From assembly GCA_036382905.1 (NCBI GenBank), contig DASVPL010000210.1, forward strand, positions 1-39,852: DNA of 39,852 bases, in the 5' to 3' direction. A model generated the notes under the pieces. That model was not told the DNA's origin and searched no databases. It worked only from the letters and a program-made list of their open reading frames with translations. The DNA is from AC-37 sp036382905 (GTDB taxonomy: Bacteria > Actinomycetota > Thermoleophilia > Solirubrobacterales > Thermoleophilaceae). Each line of letters begins with the position of its first letter. Within the stretch, counting starts at the first letter, position 1. The position numbers and the translations under genes were made by a program. This document shows, piece by piece, positions 14,842 through 22,502 of the stretch.

Positions 14842-15297
14842 GTGGGGAGCGTGTGGGGCATCGTCGGGGCACCGCTGGCACTCGCGAAGGGTGTGGTGAG
14901 CTTCACCCGCGACGTGGGGACGATCGCGCGGGTCGCGCGCGAGGCCGAGCCGGTGATCCGCGAGGTCGAGCCGATCGTCCGCGACAACTCCACGACCGCT
15001 CGCGAGGCCCTCGACGTGGCACGCGAGAACAACGCGCTCACCCGCCAGGCGAACGCGACCATCGCGACCCTCGATCTCCACGCCACCGAGCTGCTGAGGC
15101 GGGTGGGCACGATCGAGCTGGAGCTGCCGGCGATCCGCCGCGGGCTCGCCCACGTGGAGGACCTCGCCGACTCGGCCGAGACGCTCAGCGTGGCCGCGCC
15201 GCCCGTGCAGGCCGCCGCCGAGCGCGTCGAGCGACTGGCGCAACGCATCCCCGGCGCCCGGCGCTCGACGCGGAGGCTCAACGGCCGCGACGCGTAG
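14842..15297 (+). CDS. Predicted coiled-coil protein
   Basis: 151 residues, GTG at 14842 (GTG at 14851 also possible). A short hydrophobic start (VWGIVGAPLALAKGVVSF) is followed by long amphipathic helices with heptad spacing (ATIATLDLHATELLRRVGTIELELP and after). Ends in a basic tail (GARRSTRRLNGRD). A membrane-associated helical protein is likely. Function unknown. The stop codon TAG is part of the -10 box of the cupin gene. Confidence 0.65.
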   Translation: MGSVWGIVGAPLALAKGVVSFTRDVGTIARVAREAEPVIREVEPIVRDNSTTAREALDVARENNALTRQANATIATLDLHATELLRRVGTIELELPAIRRGLAHVEDLADSAETLSVAAPPVQAAAERVERLAQRIPGARRSTRRLNGRDA

Positions 15298-15300
15298 TCT
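15295..15300 (+). promoter_or_regulatory. -10 box TAGTCT of the cupin gene
   Basis: TAGTCT lies 8 nt before ATG 15309, and its TAG is the stop codon of the upstream gene. It predicts a leaderless cupin transcript in addition to read-through. Confidence 0.5.
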
Positions 15301-15308
15301 CGCGTGCC

Positions 15309-15698
15309 ATGAGCTACACGATCAGGAACCTCAGGGACGTGCCGGACATGGCCAAGAAGTTCGGCCACTCCGATTCGCAGGAGGCGCACTTCGCGCACAA
15401 GGAGTTGGGCGCCGAGACGGTCGGCTTCTCCTTTCAGGTCGTCAAGCCGGGCAAGCGGCAGGCCTTCGCTCACCGCCACGAGCAGGCCGAGGAGATCTAC
15501 GTCGTGATCGCGGGGAGCGGCCGGGTGAAGCTCGACGACGAGGCGCAGGAGGTCCGCGCGCTCGACGCCATCCGAATCGCGCCCGGCGTCGTGCGCACGT
15601 TCGAGGCCGGTGACGAGGGCCTCGAGCTGATCGTGTTCGGCCCCCGCCACGAGGGCGAGGTCGAGATCATCACCGAGGACGTCTGGGGCGACGCCTAG
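15309..15698 (+). CDS. Cupin domain protein
   Basis: 129 residues, a single small cupin barrel. Motif 1 is AFAHRHEQAEEIYVVIAGSG (His and Glu metal ligands). Motif 2 is the DAIRIAPGVVRTFEAGDEG region, where the usual His is not evident. The ending EGEVEIITEDVWGD resembles sugar-epimerase-like or uncharacterised mononuclear cupins. No specific reaction can be assigned. Its stop overlaps that of the convergent MmpL gene within CTAG. Confidence 0.85.
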   Translation: MSYTIRNLRDVPDMAKKFGHSDSQEAHFAHKELGAETVGFSFQVVKPGKRQAFAHRHEQAEEIYVVIAGSGRVKLDDEAQEVRALDAIRIAPGVVRTFEAGDEGLELIVFGPRHEGEVEIITEDVWGDA

Positions 15699-17836
15699 GC
15701 GGGCTCGGTCGCCGGCTCCGGCGAGGGGCGTACGCGCAGCAGGCGCGCGGCACCCGCCGGGAGCCACCAGTTCCAGCGCCCGAACATCGAGACCACGGCG
15801 GGAACGAGCAGCGCGCGCACGACGGTCGCGTCGATGATGATCCCGGCCGCCAGGCCGGTGGCGAGGATCTTCACGTCGGTCTGCGGCCCCGACGCCATCG
15901 CCGCGAACGTGAGGAAGAGGATCAGCGCCGCGCTCGTGACGAGCCGGCCGGTGCGGCTCAGCCCGAAGACGACCGCCTTGTCGGTCTCGCCGACGTGGTC
16001 GTACTCCTCGCGCATGCGCGCGAGGATGAACACCTCGTAGTCCATCGAGAGGCCGTACAGGAACGCGAACACCATCAGCGGGATCCACGAGGAGATCGAG
16101 CCGGTGGCGGCGATCCCCCAGATCTCGTCCGATCCATGGCCGGCCTGCCACACGAGCGTCATCACGCCCCAGGCCGCGCCGACCGAGAGCACGTTGAGGA
16201 TCACGGCCTTGAGCGGGAGCAGCAGGGAGCGGAACGCGCGGGCGAGCAGCAGGAAGGTGACGATCGAGATCAGCGCGATCATCAGCGGGAAGGCTCCGTA
16301 GACGGCGTCGATGAAGTCGGCGTTGAGCGGCCCGCTGCCGCCGACGCGGGCGGTCGCCGAGGCCGAGTGGCCGGCGTCGATCACGTTCTGTACGGCGTCG
16401 CGGCCGGCGGCGGACTCGTCGCCCTCGTGCGGGACCGCGGCCACGATGGCGCGGCCGCCCCTGCGCCAGTCGGCGCCCTCCGGCGCGGCGGCGCCGTGCA
16501 CGCCCTCGACCTGGCCCTGCGCGGTGGCGACCTTGGCGGCGTCGGCCTCAGACACGAGCGTCTCCACGGGGAAGATCGCGCCCTTGCCGATGCCGGACTC
16601 GTCGAGGGCGACGAGTCCCTCGCGTGCCTTGCCCTCCTTGGCGATCGTGTCGGGGTCGGGGTTGCCGAGGTGAATGTCGGTGGCGACCGCCAGCAGGCCG
16701 GCGAGGATCGCCATCGCGACGAGGGCGGCCAGCCCGCGGCGCCGCACGACGCCCTCCGACCAGCGCTGCCAGAAGGCCGCGCTGCGGTCACGGCGGCGGA
16801 TCCGCTTGCGGTCGAGCCGCGGTCCGATCGTGGCGAGGATGACCGGCAGCAGGGTTATGGCGACGACCGTGGCGACCAGCGGGATCAGCATCCCGCCGTA
16901 GCCCATGCTGCGCAGGAACGGCAGCGGAAGCGCGATCAGCGCGAGCAGGCCGATGGCGACCGTCGTGCCGGAGAAGACGACGGCGCGGCCGGCCGTCTGC
17001 ATGGCGGCGGCCACGGCCGCGTCGCCCTCGAGCCCCTTCTCCCGCTCCTCGCGCCAGCGCACGACGATCAGAAGCGCGTAGTCGATCGAGATGCCGAGGC
17101 CGATCAGCGCGACGAGGAATTGGACGATCGGCGAGACCTCGGTGATCGTGGTGAGCGCGAGGAGCAGCGCGAACGAGACGAGCACCGATGCGATGGCCAT
17201 CGCGAGCGGCACCACCGCCAGCCAGGAGCCGAACACGAAGGCCAGCACGAGCAGCGCGCCGGCGCCGCCGATCAGAGCCTCGAGCAGGAGGCCCGGGCCC
17301 TCGGCGCCCTCGCCCGAGGAGTCGAACAGCGCGTCGTAGCCCGTGAGCAGGACCGGGGCGCCCGCGACCTTCACGTCCTTCAGCGCGTCGCGGTAGTCGC
17401 GCATGGTCTCGACGTTCGCGCCGAACGGGTCGTCGCTGCGGCCGGGGAAGACGTAGACGAACGCGGTACGGCCGTCCTCGGACACGAACGCCTTGTCGCC
17501 GGTCGAGCCATAGCCCGCGATCCGGGCGCGCGGCACCGACTTGCGGGCCACCTCCTCGACGCGCGTGAGCTCGGCGCGGACGCCGGGCGAGGTGGCGGTG
17601 CTGCCCTCCGGAAGCTTGGCGACCGCGACGAACGGCAGGCTCTCGCCGCCGTTGCCGTACAGGCGCAGGATCTCCTGGCTGGCCTCCCAGCCCTCGCGGC
17701 CCGGGACGCTGAAGCGCTGGTCGAGCGCCTCGCTGGCGGGGCCCGCCGCCGCCATGCCGATCAGGGTCAGCAGGATCCAGGCCGCGGCGACCATGCGCTT
17801 GTGGCGGAGGACGGTGTCTGTCAGCCGGTTCATCAT
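15695..17836 (-). CDS. MMPL family RND transporter
   Basis: 713 residues from the ATG at 17836 (a second ATG follows directly). Two repeats of one plus five membrane helices with large extracytoplasmic loops. Proton-relay motifs are GLGISIDYALLIVVRWREE and YGLSMDYEVFILARMREE, as in MmpL/YdfJ proteins. These use proton flux to export lipids or hydrophobic compounds; the substrate is unknown. Divergent from a MarR regulator 47 bp away, the usual sign of local repression and induction by an exported compound (inference). The C-terminus is short, without the mycobacterial cytoplasmic extension. Confidence 0.92.
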   Translation of the reverse strand: MMNRLTDTVLRHKRMVAAAWILLTLIGMAAAGPASEALDQRFSVPGREGWEASQEILRLYGNGGESLPFVAVAKLPEGSTATSPGVRAELTRVEEVARKSVPRARIAGYGSTGDKAFVSEDGRTAFVYVFPGRSDDPFGANVETMRDYRDALKDVKVAGAPVLLTGYDALFDSSGEGAEGPGLLLEALIGGAGALLVLAFVFGSWLAVVPLAMAIASVLVSFALLLALTTITEVSPIVQFLVALIGLGISIDYALLIVVRWREEREKGLEGDAAVAAAMQTAGRAVVFSGTTVAIGLLALIALPLPFLRSMGYGGMLIPLVATVVAITLLPVILATIGPRLDRKRIRRRDRSAAFWQRWSEGVVRRRGLAALVAMAILAGLLAVATDIHLGNPDPDTIAKEGKAREGLVALDESGIGKGAIFPVETLVSEADAAKVATAQGQVEGVHGAAAPEGADWRRGGRAIVAAVPHEGDESAAGRDAVQNVIDAGHSASATARVGGSGPLNADFIDAVYGAFPLMIALISIVTFLLLARAFRSLLLPLKAVILNVLSVGAAWGVMTLVWQAGHGSDEIWGIAATGSISSWIPLMVFAFLYGLSMDYEVFILARMREEYDHVGETDKAVVFGLSRTGRLVTSAALILFLTFAAMASGPQTDVKILATGLAAGIIIDATVVRALLVPAVVSMFGRWNWWLPAGAARLLRVRPSPEPATEPA

Positions 17837-17883
17837 GGGGACTATTCGTATCACAAATGCTTCGCGTTGCGTATGATCGTGCC
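17837..17883. promoter_or_regulatory. mmpL-marR divergent control region
   Basis: 47 bp and locally AT-rich. TATGAT (17872-17877) lies 6 nt before the marR GTG. On the minus strand TACGAA ends 8 nt before the mmpL ATG. Two direct CGTATSA sequences at 17847-17853 and 17870-17876 are possible regulator contacts; I see no clean palindrome. Confidence 0.55.
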
Positions 17884-18321
17884 GTGAAGTTCCCGGACCA
17901 CGGAGCGGTGAACGCACAGACGGGCTTTCTGCTGAGGAAGGTCTCGACGGCCTCGTTCAACGCCTTCGCCGAGATCGTGGCCGAGCACGACCTGCACCCG
18001 ATGCACTTCGGGATGCTGACGATCCTCGCGGACGAGGAGCCGATCGCGCAGCACGAGCTCGGCGAGAAGACGGGCGTCGACCCGAGCACGATGGTGGCGC
18101 GGATGGACGCCCTCGAGGAGCGTGGGCTGATCGAGCGGATGCGGAGCGCGCAGGACCGGCGCAGCTACGAGATCCGGCTCTCGCCGGAGGGCCGCAGGTG
18201 CCTCGCGCAGCTCCGCCGCAAGGCGAAGGCGCACGGGGACCGGTTCTTCGCCGCGCTCAGCGAGAGCGAGCGAGCCCAGCTGCACAGGCTGCTGGCGAAG
18301 CTGGCGGCGAGCCTCGACTAG
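17884..18321 (+). CDS. MarR family transcriptional regulator
   Basis: 145 residues from GTG 17884, placed by the TATGAT box 6 nt upstream; nine more codons are open upstream but overlap the promoter. The winged helix is complete: HFGMLTILADEEPIAQHELGEKTGVDPSTMVARMDALEERGLIERMRSAQDRRSYEIRL in shape, with the wing DRRSYEI. The dimer helices are at both ends. Likely represses itself and the divergent MMPL transporter. Ligand unknown. Confidence 0.9.
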   Translation: MKFPDHGAVNAQTGFLLRKVSTASFNAFAEIVAEHDLHPMHFGMLTILADEEPIAQHELGEKTGVDPSTMVARMDALEERGLIERMRSAQDRRSYEIRLSPEGRRCLAQLRRKAKAHGDRFFAALSESERAQLHRLLAKLAASLD

Positions 18322-18327
18322 CCGGAT

Positions 18328-19467
18328 TCAGTCGAGGCGGTCGGGCAGGCCGAAGCTGCTGAAGGTGCTCTGGAGCCGCCTGGGATCGGCCGCCTCCTCG
18401 GGCCAGCGCGAGTAGTCGTTGTCGTCGCCCTCGATCGTGCGCGCCACGAACGCCGTCACGTTGCTCACCTCGCGGCCGCGCAGGGTCAGCACGTTCAGCG
18501 CGAACGGCACGTGTGCCTGCGCGCTCTCGTCCCAGGCGTAGAAGCCGATGGCCGGCTGGCCGTTCGCGCGCGTGACGACGGTCCGCCAGCGCCAGAGGCC
18601 GTTCATCGACCACCTGGCGGCCCAGGCCGCGATCCCCTCGCGGCCCTGGTACCAGCTCGCGAGCGGCGGCATGGCGAAGGTCGCGTCCTCGGCGAGCATG
18701 CCGGCGAACGTCTCGACGTCGTCGCGCTCCCAGGCGTCCACGTAGCGGGCCACGAGCTCGCGCAGCTCGTCGTCGCCGAGGTTGCGGAGCGTCTGCTGCT
18801 GGCTCTGGTCCGGCACCCGCTCGTCCACCGCGGCACGGGCGCGCTGGAGGGCGCTGTTCACCGACGCGACGCTCGTCTCGAGCGCCTCCGCCACTTCCTT
18901 CGCGGAGAACCCGAGCACCTCGCGAAGGATCAGGACGGCGCGCTGGTTCGGCGGGAGGTGCTGGAGGGCGGCGACGAACGCGAGCTCGATGCTCTCGCGC
19001 TGCTCGTAGCGGGCATCGGGCCCGGCGAGGCCGTCCTCGAGGCCGAGCATCTCGTCGGGGTAGGGCTCGATCCAGACGGTTTCCACAATCGGCTCGCCGG
19101 GCGCCGTGTGCGGGTCCGAGGCCGGCGCGTAGTCGACCGGGAGAACGCGCTTGGGCCGCTTGGCGATCGCGTTCAGGCAGGTGTTGGTGGCGATCGTGTA
19201 GAGCCAGGAGCGCAGGGCGCTGCGGCCCTCGAAGCGCGCGAGCGCGCGCCAGGCGCGCAGGAGCGCTTCCTGGAGGGCGTCCTCGGCGTCGTGCGTCGAG
19301 CCGAGCATCCGGTAGCAGTGGGCGTGGAGCTCGCCGCGGTAGGGCTCGACGAGGCGGCCGAACGCGTCCTGGTCGCCCGCGCTCGCCTGCTCGAGGAGCC
19401 GCTGCTCGTCTGCGCTTGTGGATGAAGTCGGCATGTCGGTTGGACCGTCCGCCGGTACCGAAGTCAT
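18328..19467 (-). CDS. ECF sigma factor with SnoaL-like C-terminal domain (SigG type)
   Basis: 379 residues from ATG 19467; ATG 19434 (368 residues) is also possible. Region 2 is YRGELHAHCYRMLGSTHDAED with ALRSWLYTIATNTCLN. Region 4 is LPPNQRAVLILREVLGFSAKEV with VASVNSALQRARAAVDE. The last ~130 residues (VARYVDAWERDDVETFAGML onward) form a SnoaL-like domain, as in actinobacterial SigG-like factors, where it probably takes the place of an anti-sigma factor. No anti-sigma gene is adjacent, which agrees. Divergent from a VOC protein. Confidence 0.9.
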   Translation of the reverse strand: MTSVPADGPTDMPTSSTSADEQRLLEQASAGDQDAFGRLVEPYRGELHAHCYRMLGSTHDAEDALQEALLRAWRALARFEGRSALRSWLYTIATNTCLNAIAKRPKRVLPVDYAPASDPHTAPGEPIVETVWIEPYPDEMLGLEDGLAGPDARYEQRESIELAFVAALQHLPPNQRAVLILREVLGFSAKEVAEALETSVASVNSALQRARAAVDERVPDQSQQQTLRNLGDDELRELVARYVDAWERDDVETFAGMLAEDATFAMPPLASWYQGREGIAAWAARWSMNGLWRWRTVVTRANGQPAIGFYAWDESAQAHVPFALNVLTLRGREVSNVTAFVARTIEGDDNDYSRWPEEAADPRRLQSTFSSFGLPDRLD

Positions 19468-19508
19468 CGGACCGATGAGTTTCGGCGGCGGGAGCGGTCT
19501 TAGTGGGG

Positions 19509-19871
19509 ATGATGGCAGCCACCTCCAGGCCGGTCGTCCATCTCGAGCTGCACACTCGCGACCTCGCGGGCGCGCAGGCCTTCTACGGCGAGCTGTTCGG
19601 GTGGAAGCCGGAGCGGGTCGAGACGCCCCACGGGAGCTACGTGGCACTCGGGCTCGGGGGTGAGCTCGGCGGGGGCATGGTCCAGTGCCAGACACCGCGC
19701 TCGCTGTGGCTGCCGTATGTGGAGGTCGGCGACATCGAGGAGGCGACGGGCCGCGCGCAGGACCTCGGCGCCACCGTCCTGCTCGACCCGCGCGAGGGTC
19801 CCGCCGGCTGGCGCAGCGTGGTGGTCACGCCGGCCGGCGGCGAGATCGCGTTCTGGCAGCAGAAGCGCTGA
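19509..19871 (+). CDS. VOC (glyoxalase/bleomycin-resistance) family protein
   Basis: About 120 residues. Start is one of two adjacent ATGs at 19509 and 19512, or GTG 19503. Two beta-alpha-beta-beta-beta units: VVHLELHTRDLAGAQAFYGELFGW, then LWLPYVEVGDIEEATGRAQDLGATVL, ending VVTPAGGEIAFWQQK. Candidate metal ligands (HLEL, Glu near the end) are present. The substrate is unknown. Its position opposite a SigG-type sigma gene recalls the common pairing of such factors with small stress or detoxification genes. Confidence 0.85.
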   Translation: MMAATSRPVVHLELHTRDLAGAQAFYGELFGWKPERVETPHGSYVALGLGGELGGGMVQCQTPRSLWLPYVEVGDIEEATGRAQDLGATVLLDPREGPAGWRSVVVTPAGGEIAFWQQKR

Positions 19872-19914
19872 GCGGCACCGTCGCACGGCAGCCGTCGCGT
19901 TAAATGACGCCCGC

Positions 19915-21138
19915 ATGGGCGTCGAGGGCTCAGGGCTGACGGCCGGCGGGGGGCGCGAGCGCTTCCTCGCGGGCGACCCGATCCGCGGTGTGGCCGCGGT
20001 GCTCGTGGTCGTCTACCACACCGCTTTCCTGGCCCAGCCGCCGCAGGGCGAGTCGCTGGCGGACCTCGGGCTGGTCTACGGCGCGGCCGCCGGCGACGCG
20101 CTGCGCGCGCTCGACCTGACGGTGTTCGTCTTCCTCGTCCTGTCCGGGTACCTGATCGGCCGCCCGTTCGTGCACTCGTTCGTCGCCGGCCGGCCGATGC
20201 CGCCGGTCGGGGCGTACGTGCGCAACCGCGTCCTGCGCATCGTCCCGACGTTCTGGGTCGTGTTCGGGGTTGTCGTGCTCCTGCACGGATTGTCGAACTA
20301 CCCGGCCGGCGACGTGCTGTCGGTCTTCGCGTTCGCGCAGAACTACCACCCGAGCGAGGTGGCCGTCCTGATTGGCCCGGGCTGGACGGTGGACGTGGAG
20401 GTGACCTTCTACCTGGCGCTGCCGCTCGTCGCGCTGGTGCTGATCGGGCTCGGTCGCACGCGCGGCACGCCCGGCGCGCGCCGCGCGGTGCTGCTCGGGT
20501 TGCTCGCGATGGTGTATCTCGCCAGCCTGATGGCGAAGGACTTCGATCCCCCCGGCGGGACGCTGACGCTGATCACGGTCGGCTTCGGCTTCATGCCGGG
20601 GATCGCGCTGGCGGCGCTCGAGACGACTCCGTGGGCGCGCACGCTCGCCCTGCGCGCCGCGCGCAACTGGAGCCTCGGGCTGGTGGCGGTCGCTGTCGTG
20701 GTACTCGTCCCGTACGCGATCTCGGGGGATCCCGGGCACTACCCGCCGCGGCCGGAGACGGCCGCCCGCGTGATGGCGTCTGTGTTCGCGTGTGCGGTCG
20801 TGGCCGCGCCGCTCGTCCTCCAGTGGGGGGGTGGCGGGTGCCCGTCAGCGGTGGACAACCGGGTGACGCGCTGGCTCGGGGCGCGCTCGTACCCGATCTA
20901 CCTCGTGCACCAGGGGATCCTGCTCGAGTTCGTGGGCTGGTCCGTGCTCTCCGAGCGCGCGTGGCCGCACCTGGCGCTCGTGCTCGCGATCGCGATGCCG
21001 CTGGTGCTCGCGGCGGGCGCGCTGCTGCACGTTGCCGTCGAGCGGCCGGCGCTGCGGCGGCGGCGCGACTGGCGCGCGGCGCACGAGCTGCGCGGGCGGC
21101 TGGGACGGGGGCGGGCAGCCCCCCGAATCGGGGATTGA
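19915..21138 (+). CDS. Acyltransferase 3 family membrane protein (OafA-like)
   Basis: 407 residues from ATG 19915. A longer open frame upstream is shadow of the VOC gene. About ten membrane helices. The N-terminal motif DPIRGVAAVLVVVYHTAF carries the Arg and catalytic-region His of the family. Further on are the GYLIGRPF and RNRVLRIVPTFW blocks and the late YPIYLVHQGILLEF motif. These enzymes O-acylate sugars, lipids or antibiotics at the membrane. No glycan cluster is nearby, so the acceptor is unknown. Two GC-rich hairpins follow the stop. Confidence 0.9.
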   Translation: MGVEGSGLTAGGGRERFLAGDPIRGVAAVLVVVYHTAFLAQPPQGESLADLGLVYGAAAGDALRALDLTVFVFLVLSGYLIGRPFVHSFVAGRPMPPVGAYVRNRVLRIVPTFWVVFGVVVLLHGLSNYPAGDVLSVFAFAQNYHPSEVAVLIGPGWTVDVEVTFYLALPLVALVLIGLGRTRGTPGARRAVLLGLLAMVYLASLMAKDFDPPGGTLTLITVGFGFMPGIALAALETTPWARTLALRAARNWSLGLVAVAVVVLVPYAISGDPGHYPPRPETAARVMASVFACAVVAAPLVLQWGGGGCPSAVDNRVTRWLGARSYPIYLVHQGILLEFVGWSVLSERAWPHLALVLAIAMPLVLAAGALLHVAVERPALRRRRDWRAAHELRGRLGRGRAAPRIGD

Positions 21139-21158
21139 CGCCGCCTGGGCGGCGGACG
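21119..21158 (+). terminator. Tandem GC-rich hairpins after the acyltransferase
   Basis: CCCCGA/TCGGGG overlaps the stop codon and GCCGCC/GGCGGC follows directly. No T-run is present, so termination is likely but unproven. Confidence 0.4.
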
Positions 21159-21199
21159 AGGGTTCGATTCGGCATCCGTTTTCGACTCAGGGGGGCGAC

Positions 21200-21607
21200 A
21201 TGGCGCAGGAGATCGAGGGGCTGTTCGAGCCCAGCAGGTACGAGCTGCAGGCGAAGGACCTCGAGATCACTTACACGCAGCTGGTCGGGGGAGTTCCCGA
21301 CGTGACGATCAAGGAGGGCGGCGTCGAGAAGCGCTACCACGGCACCCAGGTGCGGGTGGATCGCGAGACGGGGCTCGGTCGCATCGTCACGGTCATGACC
21401 GACTTCATGTTCGACGGCAACCAGACGACGCTCAGCCTCCTCCTCCCGAGCGTGAACTTCGGCGACAAGGCGGAGGTCCCGGTGCGGACGGTGGCGATCC
21501 AGACCGTGCACAAGGGGAGCATCGGCGGCCCACAGCTGATCGACGGCCAGCTGTCGACGTACAAGTCGATCTCGCTGCGGGGGAAGGCGCGGAGGATTCG
21601 GGGGTAG
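21200..21607 (+). CDS. Protein of unknown function, predicted beta-rich
   Basis: 135 residues from ATG 21200, with GGGGGGCGA before it. The sequence alternates strands without signal or membrane segments (LEITYTQLVGGVPDVTIKEGG, RIVTVMTDFMFDGNQTTLSLLLPSVNF). A basic end follows (KSISLRGKARRIRG). No family is recognised. It is the last high-GC gene before the lower-GC segment. Confidence 0.65.
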   Translation: MAQEIEGLFEPSRYELQAKDLEITYTQLVGGVPDVTIKEGGVEKRYHGTQVRVDRETGLGRIVTVMTDFMFDGNQTTLSLLLPSVNFGDKAEVPVRTVAIQTVHKGSIGGPQLIDGQLSTYKSISLRGKARRIRG

Positions 21608-21649
21608 GCGCCGGGGGCGGTCGGGGTTATCGCGTGGCAGCCGGGTACT

Positions 21650-21875
21650 CCGGCTCCCGAGGGCGGGAGCCCCCACGAGGGAGCGACGAGATGACCGCTG
21701 TGGGGCGTCCGCCGCTGCTCAGGCGGGTGATCTCTCGACGCTGGGTGTCAACGCGGACATGCTCGAGCCGAGCCGACGCCGACTATGCGCGCATGGAAAC
21801 TGGCGCCGTCGGCGACGGCTCCGACGTCAACGGAACGAGACTAGAGAGAACCCCGCCCGGGTTAGGGGGCGGCGG
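21650..21875. ncRNA. Candidate structured non-coding RNA
   Basis: Successive inverted repeats fill this interval: GGCTCCC/GGGAGCC (21652-21671), CCCCAC/GTGGGG (21671-21676 with 21700-21705), CCGCC/GGCGG (about 21709-21726), a 13-bp arm pair with one mismatch (21770-21782 with 21809-21821) whose loop contains ATGCGCGCAT, and CCGCCC/GGGCGG (21853-21872). Blocks for tmRNA, RNase P RNA or SRP RNA are not seen. Strand is undecided. High-GC DNA forms hairpins easily, so this is a candidate only. Confidence 0.35.
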
Positions 21876-21881
21876 TTCGCG

Positions 21882-22000
21882 CGTCCAATCAAATGATTGA
21901 GAGATCGGCACGACGTGCGAGTCTGCCTGATCAGGGCCCTGGCGGTGTTGCTGGAGCCGACGTCCAATAACGCCGCCTGAGCCATAGAGTCAATTGGACG
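21882..22000. repeat. CGTCCAAT repeats
   Basis: CGTCCAAT occurs at 21882-21889 and 21961-21968, and inverted (ATTGGACG) at 21993-22000. The last two form an 8-bp inverted repeat with a 24-nt gap. Next to the first copy lies CAATCAAATGATTG, itself an inverted repeat. Possible protein sites or remnants of an insertion boundary. Confidence 0.4.
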
Positions 22001-22050
22001 GGGCGTAAGCCATACCTACAGCCGGCTGCGGTTGGTGGCCTCGCGGGGTT

Positions 22051-22344
22051 TCAGCCCGGGTCCTTGCGCCGCTCCAAAGCGATCCACGTCCACGCAAAGG
22101 TGATGCCGAAGAAGATCGCGCCTCCATAGAGGCTCAAATAGATGAGCAGCGCGTGATGGGTGCCGGTCGAGCTTAGACTCAGGCCCTGCTGTAAGAACAG
22201 CGGGGCGAGGGCCGCCGAGGCCGCGCGGACCAGCCTGAGGGCTACGTCCGATGTGAGGGGAGTCGCCGCCCTCACCCGGCGCTGTGGCGCGGCCTCCGCC
22301 AAGGCATCGCGTTTTGCACGACCTCTGTCTTCACTCGAACCCAT
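22051..22344 (-). CDS. Small membrane protein of unknown function
   Basis: 97 residues from ATG 22344, selected because AAGGAG lies 5 nt before it; an upstream ATG adds eight residues without such a signal. A charged N-terminus (SSEDRGRAKRDALAEAA) precedes two hydrophobic segments (ALRLVRAASAALAPLFLQQG and LIYLSLYGGAIFFGITFAWTWIAL). No family recognised. GC is lower than in most of the window. Divergent from the argG unit. Confidence 0.6.
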   Translation of the reverse strand: MGSSEDRGRAKRDALAEAAPQRRVRAATPLTSDVALRLVRAASAALAPLFLQQGLSLSSTGTHHALLIYLSLYGGAIFFGITFAWTWIALERRKDPG

Positions 22345-22425
22345 CTCGCTCCTTATCGCAGGCCGCACGCAGACGTTGCGCCTGCGACAAGTCTGAACCA
22401 GACGTCCCCTACGCGAAGGATCCGG

Positions 22426-22437
22426 TGAGCGTGCTCA
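22426..22437. promoter_or_regulatory. Upstream operator-like palindrome of the argG unit
   Basis: TGAGCGTGCTCA: TGAGC and GCTCA arms with a 2-nt centre. Its centre is 23 bp from that of the larger palindrome, which has the same core with C for T. Confidence 0.55.
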
Positions 22438-22441
22438 GGAA

Positions 22442-22467
22442 AACGTGTTGAGCGCGCTCAACACGTT
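22442..22467. promoter_or_regulatory. 26-bp perfect palindrome upstream of argG
   Basis: Arms AACGTGTTGAGCG and CGCTCAACACGTT are exact reverse complements. The core TGAGCGCGCTCA repeats the neighbouring site. It ends 23 nt before the -10 box TAGGCT, so it sits at or against the -35 position, where a bound protein would block polymerase or activate it. Best candidate ligand is the HTH protein encoded after argG (inference). Confidence 0.65.
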
Positions 22468-22490
22468 GGAGGGGCGCGCCGTGCGTGGCT

Positions 22491-22496
22491 TAGGCT
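22491..22496 (+). promoter_or_regulatory. -10 box TAGGCT of the argG unit
   Basis: TAGGCT lies 6 nt before ATG 22503 of a ten-codon ORF, the same geometry as the other leaderless genes here. A weak TTGGAG at 22466-22471 (19-nt spacer) overlaps the end of the palindrome. Confidence 0.6.
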
Positions 22497-22502
22497 GCCA
22501 CC

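Larger units (their letters stand above)
21608..22050. other. Non-coding stretch of 443 nt
   Basis: I find no convincing gene. One plus-strand frame (21634-21900) is open but has poor codon bias and no family features. The interval contains a run of hairpins (entered separately) and repeated CGTCCAAT elements. Composition shifts to lower GC towards its right end. Confidence 0.6.

Noticed and set aside
14418..16151. 577-codon minus-strand frame over the DoxX-like, coiled-coil and cupin genes
   Set aside because: The plus-strand genes have clear start signals and family motifs; this frame has none.
21634..21900. Plus-strand frame of 88 codons in the gene-free stretch
   Set aside because: No Shine-Dalgarno sequence or -10 box, weak codon bias, random-looking protein, and it overlaps the hairpin run.
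21861..21900. T-arm-like GGTTCGCGCGTCC suggesting a tRNA or tmRNA end
   Set aside because: No acceptor stem, anticodon arm or tag-peptide frame can be built around it.
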